Shown one piece after another: positions 59,154-64,000 of a stretch of DNA of 64,000 bases. Position 1 is the first letter of the stretch, and the number at the start of each line of letters is the position of its first letter. Both the position numbers and the translations under genes were made by a program. Source of the stretch: Schistocephalus solidus (Eukaryota; Platyhelminthes; Cestoda; Diphyllobothriidea; Diphyllobothriidae); contig WEDG01002518.1 in the NCBI GenBank assembly GCA_017591395.1, positions 1-64,000 of the forward strand. The letters run 5' to 3'. The notes below the pieces were generated by a model. It had not been told where the DNA came from, did no database searches, and worked only from the letters and a program-made list of their open reading frames with translations.

Positions 59154-59271
59154 TTATAAAAGTCGAATTCTGCAGGAGGGTTCTCCACAGTAGCAGTAGA
59201 GGACCTTGAAGGGCACTGCATCCACCACATAGCCGTAGTCCCAGGTCATTTCTTCACCAGCGGCGATGTTT
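59154..59271 (-). CDS. SETDB1/eggless-like methyltransferase, last exon (end of SET, post-SET)
   Basis: After an acceptor (TTCTCATAG) the exon reads NIAAGEEMTWDYGYVVDAVP, then LYCYCGEPSCRIRLL and a TAA stop. The Thr-Trp-Asp-Tyr-x-Tyr motif is the end of the SET fold that contacts substrate and cofactor. CxCx4C is the post-SET zinc-binding motif, and a terminal Arg-Leu-Leu is found in SETDB1 proteins of animals. SETDB1 is a nuclear enzyme that methylates histone H3 Lys9 and silences retroelements in many animals. The exon joins the one ending at 61283 with an exact phase (AG + A gives Arg). No defect is seen. Confidence 0.92.
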
Positions 59272-59449
59272 CTATGAGAATAGATTTATCACAAATCACA
59301 GTGCCAATTAAAAACCTGTAATTATATAATCAAAAAAATAAATACAATGAGACATAGATTGAAGCTGGGCCTCGAAGAGAATGCAGGTTGACGTTTTAGA
59401 AGTAGCAAAGGCATGCACAAAATCTGCGGCCAACTGAATAAAAGACCCT

Positions 59450-59945
59450 CCGTTGCGGTCTACAACCAGCCGACAGTTCGACCGCCGTAATTCGAAGATG
59501 TTCACCGTGTGCTCTACATGATGGTGGCGGTGCAAGGATGGTGACTTGCGCTGAAGTATAGTGACAGCAGGCTTGTGATGCATCTACCTCCCTCTCTATT
59601 CCACTGCCCACCTTGGCTGGGTGTCAAGAAGCCCGGACGTGGGGGAAGGCGCAAGTGCACGCAATGTGGTCCAAAACCAAACAAGAATACAACAGAGCGG
59701 GGTGGCTTAGATCCCACGGAGTGGGAGTGTCATAAAGGCCACATTGCAGTCCAACTCTCAGTCCGGGGGACCGAGTTATCTCGTCAGTTGACAACTTTCC
59801 AAGCCACAGCTTTTGGCGCAATTTGATAGCTTCAAGAGCGTCAAATCTTTTATAGTGAGGAATATGCACTGAGACCGCCGACATCCCTCTCTCCCCCACC
59901 CCCAGCGTCAGACCACCGCCGGAGCCGGTCAGATTTCTGATGAGG
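59450..59945 (-). repeat. Dispersed repeat family A, copy 5
   Basis: The minus strand reads AATCTGACCGGCTCCGGCGG, TTCCTCACTATAAAAGA, GTTGTCAACTGACGAGATAA, AATGTGGCCTTTATGACACT, and CACGGTGAACATCTTCGAA, in the same order as the 24.65 kb copy. It lies in the last intron of the SETDB1-like gene. Confidence 0.8.
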
Positions 59946-60307
59946 GAGCGGGACAAACAGCTAGAGAATTGAGAAAGGACATTGTGGCCCAAGAGGCCAC
60001 TTTCGCCACCGAGCTTATTCTCACGCGATGGTGAAAAAGAAGGCCGAACAAATGATGCCTCTTATCAATGAAACCTGGTCCTTGTGGGATTGTTAAAAAG
60101 CACTCCAACGGAGCTTCGATGATCCCCGGCGTGTTTACTCCACAAGGGTGACAAGTAGAGTTGTTATGTAGGAACAAAATGCTGAGCTGCTTTCTGTGTA
60201 CATCTAATAACAATAATACTAATAATGAATTCTAGTTTACGGGGCATTATTAAACTGCAGACCCAAGGAATTGGAATGTAACTTACAATTAGCCCAACGG
60301 AGGAAAG

Positions 60308-61052
60308 GGATGCCTTGTATGGCCGCCTAAACAGGAATAGGAGCGGCCTCGTCCGCTTAAACAGACGGCCTAACGGTAAATTTCAGGAAGGGTAAATATA
60401 CCTTTGTCCTAAAGCTTACATGAAACAAAAACAGTCAGCTTAATCCTAGCCCTAGGGTTAACATGGTAAAAACCCTGACCCCAGCTTTATTGTTACGGAG
60501 ACGGGATCTACAGTTGAGTCGTGGCCCAAGGCGGAAATGGCACGTGTTGACACACGCCGAAATAGGCCAAGCCAGCTGAGAAAAATGCGCAGGCCACCAG
60601 GCCGCTGCACCGAGCACGCGTCAAGCCCCCAGGCACGCGTGCGACCCAAATTCGAGAAGTTTCCGCCAGGGGTTTTTCCAACCTTGAGAAGCGACCAATC
60701 GATGCAAGCCACTTTGCAGGCCAGAACGCTCTCTGTCACGATTGGTCGGAATGTTCGAGAACCCCGAGAACTAAATAAATAGACGATAGTTGATGAGCTT
60801 GAGATCTGCTGTTTTCTGTCGGCCCAGAATAAAGTTTCTTGTTCGAGAAACCGGTTTTGCCTTTTCCTCTATCACACCCGTCGGGATATAACGTTAATAA
60901 TGACTATAACCCCAACTATGGCCTTAACCTAACCGTAACCCTAATCCCTCACCTTAATCTTAAAAATAATTTCCTTGGAACTTGGCGCAAAACCGCAAAA
61001 TGCGGGCGGTTCCTATTCCCGTGTCCTGTTAAGGCGACCATACAAGGCATCC
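60308..61052. repeat. Inverted repeat pair flanking a solo LTR
   Basis: The left arm (60308-60348, GGATGCCTTGTATGGCCGCC ... AATAGGAGCGG) is complementary to the right arm (61006-61052, GCGGTTCCTATTCCC ... GGCGACCATACAAGGCATCC) with a few mismatches and one small gap. The 403-bp solo LTR sits between them. Without it the arms would be about 250 bp apart, so this looks like a small foldback element later hit by the LTR retrotransposon. Confidence 0.65.
60491..60893 (+). mobile_element. Solo LTR of the Ty3 family
   Basis: It has the same TGTTACGG start, CCAAT boxes, TAAATAAATA and AATAAA as the LTRs at 36.4 and 40.8 kb. Only one 62-bp-type unit is present, so it is about 403 bp and not 490. The end is ATATAAC followed by G instead of A. 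Flanks TTTAT and TTAAT may be a decayed 5-bp target duplication. It lies in the last SETDB1-like intron in antisense orientation, so its internal AATAAA does not face the gene. Confidence 0.9.
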
Positions 61053-61190
61053 TTACTCTGTGGAGATATTTAAAGTGAACTTAAAGAGCATTAATGGACA
61101 TAGCTGGAAATCACAGGAGGGATACTTAGTCCCCTGTTCTAACCCGAATCCTTACACGAACCTTAACCGTAAATGTGATCCCCCCGGAAG
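60895..61190. repeat. TAACCC-rich, interstitial telomere-like low-complexity patches
   Basis: CTTAACCTAACCGTAACCCTAATCC at about 60921-60948 and a weaker CTTACACGAACCTTAACCG near 61150 resemble scattered, degenerate CCCTAA telomere units. A related patch (AATCCTAGCCCTAGGGTTAAC) lies at about 60442, on the other side of the solo LTR. Confidence 0.45.
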
Positions 61191-61282
61191 GCGACCTGCA
61201 TTTCTAGAAGATGGGGGCGAGTTTCATGTTCCGCCAAAACAGATAAGCAAGTAGATGAAACAAAGGATGCCACTGTACAGAC

Positions 61283-61673
61283 CTCTTTGCGAAGAATGCC
61301 ACCTCGGGAAAGCGCGGGTCATGAGTGTCGATGAAGACATTTTGCACGAACACGTTGGGGTTGCAGGAGTGGTTGAAATAGCGGCCCAGATTACCCATCT
61401 TCTTGGCATCCATCACGTAGGGACTCTCATCACCAAAGTAGCTGCGCGCCAACAGCCAGTCCTTTCGGGCGATCGGATAAGCCCGACGATTGGCCCACGT
61501 GGGAGGTGGTGCTGGAGAGGAGGAGGCGGAAGCGATGTAGTTGCGACTGCGGGATTGCGACTGCTGCTGTTGGTGATGATGCTGATGGTGCTGGTGATGA
61601 TGATCTTGGTGACCCTGACGCCCGCGGGACGGTTGTTCATTAGCTCGTCTGGAGGAGGTGGAGCGCCGGGAGC
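61283..61673 (-). CDS. SETDB1/eggless-like methyltransferase, exon with second half of SET
   Basis: The acceptor is TCTCTTGCTCACAG; the donor is AAGAG|GTCTGT. The N-terminal half is low complexity, with a His/Gln-rich run (about residues 25 to 45 of the exon) and a Ser/Ala/Pro stretch. It is probably the end of the long insert that splits the SET domain in SETDB1. Then come [40 protein letters not shown] and [20 protein letters not shown]. The Asn-His-Ser-Cys motif and the Phe-Val-Gln-Asn-Val-Phe-x-Asp-Thr-His-Asp block are strongly diagnostic for SETDB1. The phase at both ends matches the neighbouring exons. The only difference I note is Asn for Ser within Asn-His-Ser-Cys-x-Pro-Asn. Confidence 0.93.
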
Positions 61674-61760
61674 CTGTGAGCAAGAGAGGAGAAAACAAAG
61701 ACAGGAATAGTAAGCATACCAATTTAATGACGAAAATAAAAAATGGACAGAACGGCTTAC

Positions 61761-61810
61761 CTCCACGGGATTTGGACGGTTCGCGTCGGGATTCTGAAGA
61801 CAAGCTGGAT
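61761..61810 (-). CDS. SETDB1/eggless-like methyltransferase, 50-nt micro-exon
   Basis: A TTTCTCGTACAG acceptor and a consensus GGAG|GTAAGC donor bound only 50 nt. It reads [16 protein letters not shown]. It enters in phase 2 (CG + A gives Arg with the exon ending at 63148) and leaves in phase 1 (G + GC gives Gly with the exon starting at 61673). It is part of the basic, Ser-rich insert of the split SET domain and would be easily missed by gene finders. Confidence 0.8.
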
Positions 61811-61949
61811 CTGTACGAGAAAGATATGTCTAGAACCATGCACAAACTAAGATAAAACAACAAAAAATAACTAAGGGGATTTAAAAAATACAAATAACCG
61901 AGTGACGATTCGAAGTCCAGGTCAATTATCCCGTTCATCATCCCCAAAG

Positions 61950-62990
61950 GAAGGCAACGAAAAAAAAGAGGCAATTCCAATACAGCATGGTCCATGGCTG
62001 CGCTCGCTTCCACGCGACCTCGAGAAATTTGTACGTGGCAACGAAATCGATATGCCGATTGATGCATGCCTCATCTGAGTGAATTGCCTCCAGACAATCA
62101 CGACCATTCTTTCCTGAGCAGCCGCAAACAATGTGAATGTTCTTCCATGCAAATTTGTGTCCGGTTTCCAATGTATGCATGGCCACCTGAGATAGATGGT
62201 CCCGTCTAATTACCGCCAACTGGTGTTCGTGGAAAAGAGTTGGGACGCATTTTCAAGTTTGGCCACAATAGACGGCATCAAAGCTGGCACATGAGATTGT
62301 GCAAACAACACCTTTCCTATCCAGATAACCAATCCCTGTTTTTAGGGTGTGAGAGTTTTTCACTATGGGAGTTCGCCAGGCCTTTTTTTCGGTGCCTTGG
62401 TGGTTCGTGCTTTCACAATGCCTTTCTGTTTGAGCATTTGATGCTTCATGCGTTGACGCAGAAGTCAAGTGAATGCCTATTTTGGGAAAATAATTTAAAG
62501 AAGCATTTCATTTTCGTTAGTTTAACTTTCTTCCTCAGAGCAGCGTATTTTCAACCGATATAACAGGCTTCAGGCAGAACTCCTTATATGAGAGACTGGG
62601 CAGTTACTCTCGACGCGTAGGATGACTTCAGAACATGTTTTTTTTGCGATAATCTGATGTATGCAGTGATCCATCAGTTGTTCGATGTACCAGGACATAT
62701 AGAAATGTGAGTTATCTATCAACCTGCGATTCAAAAGTCAACTCGATTCCGGGAAATGCTAAGGTCAGATTAATGTGAAGCAGACCAAACTCATTGTTCT
62801 TGGCGATGGCACGTTTGTCATCTACGTTGCACAGCCACAGGTTCGGGTTAATTGTAGGAAGAGCGGTATATTTTACTTCTCGGAGTGCGAAATCTGCCAG
62901 AAAGACAGATATAGGCGAACCCATAGGTGCTCCTATGCCCTTCGGGCTGCTCGGCTACTGTGTCAACCTAGCTGTGCCTCGTTTGAGCTA
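61950..62990 (-). mobile_element. Penelope-like element fragment (RT end and GIY-YIG)
   Basis: On the minus strand: APMGSPISVFLADFALREV near 62930 (RT block with Met-Gly-Ser-Pro), NPNLWLCNVDDKRAI (the Tyr-Val-Asp-Asp site, first residue changed to Asn), FPGIELTFESQVD. After an unreadable stretch come GVVCTISCASFDAVYCGQT and a stop, then FHEHQLAVIRRDHLSQVAMH, TGHKFAWKNIHIV and CINRHIDF. The last part is the GIY-YIG endonuclease with its usual downstream Gly-His-x-Phe-x-Trp and Asn-Arg-His segments. Stops and frame changes show decay. It sits in the intron between the Ser-rich exon and the 50-nt exon of the SETDB1-like gene, same strand. Confidence 0.75.
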
Positions 62991-63147
62991 AACGACTCAC
63001 CGACTGGGATAGGCGGAGACGAGCATTTGTGGTGTGGTACCCACTGGAGGAGTTATGACAAACGAGTCGTAAACAGTACCAAACGAAAAGCAGTCGGGTC
63101 TTTTGACTGGAAAAAATATAAACAGGGAAGATAAAATGACGACATAC

Positions 63148-63598
63148 CGTCTTTCATGGTCTACAGATTTAGTACTCAGAGAGGCGAGAGAGGAGGTAGA
63201 AGAGGAGCGACCGAGGACAGCGGAGGCAGTCTTGCGGAGGTTTATGCGCAAAAGAATGCGGGGTTGGGTGTGATCGACTGAGGCCAGTTTTCGTGAAGTG
63301 CTCGGGGATAAACGTGTATCTCGAGTTTTTAATGGAGCTCTAGGAGGTAGGGGAACGATGGGTGAAAGTCGCTTCAAAGACGGCCATTTATCACAAAAAG
63401 TCATTGTGCTGCTACCGCTACTACTATCATTACTACTACTACTAATACTACTACCACTACTACTACTGCTACTTCTACTACCACTAAGACTACTACTTCT
63501 ACGACGACGACGACTACTACTACTCAAGTCTTCGAAACCTTCGTGCGGCCACAGTTGGAATGCGATATTAAAGCTTGGAGACCATGGGCGGCGAAGGA
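63148..63598 (-). CDS. SETDB1/eggless-like methyltransferase, Ser-rich insert exon
   Basis: The donor AGACG|GTATGT at 63148 is strong. The chosen start follows a pyrimidine-rich acceptor (TTTGGGCCTTTTTCGAG) near 63599, but the frame is open further up to about 63680. It reads DVDVLRRPWSPSFNIAFQLW, a long Ser run with Arg (coded by an AGT-type trinucleotide repeat), TFCDKWPSLKRLSPIVPLPP, and VLGRSSSTSSLASLSTKSVD before the donor. I assign it to the SETDB1-like gene because its phase 2 end joins the micro-exon exactly. This would be the insert between the two SET halves, which is long and poorly conserved in all SETDB1 proteins. The upstream exons (Tudor, MBD, pre-SET, first SET half) must lie beyond 64000. 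Confidence 0.6.
63405..63535. repeat. Exonic (ACT)n-type trinucleotide repeat
   Basis: The plus strand shows TACTACTACTAATACTACTACC, then CTACGACGACGACG-like runs. On the minus strand it codes for the Ser (and part of the Arg) tract of the SETDB1-like insert. Interruptions keep the reading frame. Confidence 0.85.
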
Positions 63599-63849
63599 CA
63601 TCAACATCCTCGAAAAAGGCCCAAAGGCGAACCAAACAAATTGTCCATGGACAGGGCTCACAGCCTTACGAAACACGGTTGTCTAATCTCTCTCTCTTGC
63701 GCTATAGACAGCTTCGGGGAGACCCGCATATTACGCGTTCAGGACTGCTGTCTTGTACCAGGCGATTTCTTCGAGTTAGCAACAACAACGAACTTGAGAG
63801 CTCATCCCCTCAAATTACGTGTGACTGGGGCTAGGCAAGACACTCGGAA

Positions 63850-64000
63850 GATTATTATTACTACTACTGTTAATACAACTACTGCTCCTAAAACTTCTCC
63901 TTTTACTGCTAATAATACTGTTGCTACTACTATTACTAACTACTACATCCACTATTACTATGATTATTTTTATTACTACTACTACTACTACTACTACTAC
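63850..64000. repeat. (ACT)n microsatellite at window end
   Basis: Imperfect ATTACTACTACTG, GCTACTACTATTAC and finally pure CTA units run into the end of the window. It lies in the presumed intron upstream of the Ser-rich exon. Confidence 0.9.

Noticed and set aside
59575..59826. Plus-strand open frame in the SETDB1 intron
   Set aside because: It is antisense of a repeat A copy and is not conserved in the other copies.
61255..61710. Plus-strand frame with His/Met and Gly-rich segments
   Set aside because: It is the antisense of the SETDB1-like exon; the minus strand carries the conserved motifs and splice sites.

Overview
The window reads as nuclear DNA of a flatworm, most probably a diphyllobothriidean tapeworm (Spirometra / Dibothriocephalus / Schistocephalus type). 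It holds intron-split exons with GT/AG borders, no bacterial operon structure, many microsatellites, and abundant non-LTR, LTR and Penelope-like retroelement remains. The tapeworm assignment is an inference from recalled resemblance of the RTE-type element with a C2H2 zinc-finger tail (about 8.0-8.9 kb) and its endonuclease (54.6-55.4 kb) to repeats of those worms; it was not tested by a search. All recognisable host gene pieces lie on the minus strand. 

Host genes: (1) 3.4-6.5 kb, two exons of an SRFBP1/BUD22-like ribosome-biogenesis protein, with a phase-compatible pair of unidentified exons at 5.0-5.3 kb. (2) 11.3-15.1 kb, a decayed FOXRED1-like gene (FAD oxidoreductase, complex I assembly), recognisable over several exons but broken by frameshifts and stops. 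(3) 28.4-33.4 kb, two exons of a FAM221-type cysteine-rich protein. (4) 59.2-63.6 kb, the 3' part of a SETDB1 / eggless-type H3K9 methyltransferase: a Ser-rich insert exon, a 50-nt exon, the second half of the split SET domain and the post-SET exon ending in Arg-Leu-Leu-stop. The four SETDB1 exons join with matching phases, and the gene continues beyond the window. 

The rest is mostly mobile DNA: a full-length but stop-ridden Ty3/gypsy element (36.4-41.3 kb) with about 490-bp LTRs and a 5-bp target duplication, a solo LTR of the same family in a SETDB1 intron, a diverged related LTR at 21.4 kb, about ten CR1/Jockey-like LINE pieces (several nested, head-to-head or sharing one 3' UTR family), RTE pieces, a Penelope-like element in another SETDB1 intron, at least two tRNA-derived SINE families, and two unnamed dispersed repeat families (A, five copies; B, two copies). 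A GA tract of about 500 bp stands at 1.0-1.5 kb. 

No operon, CRISPR array, rRNA or convincing functional tRNA gene was seen. The most interesting items are the FOXRED1 ruin, the layered insertions inside SETDB1 introns, the exonic trinucleotide repeat coding for the Ser tract of SETDB1, and the unnamed repeat families.
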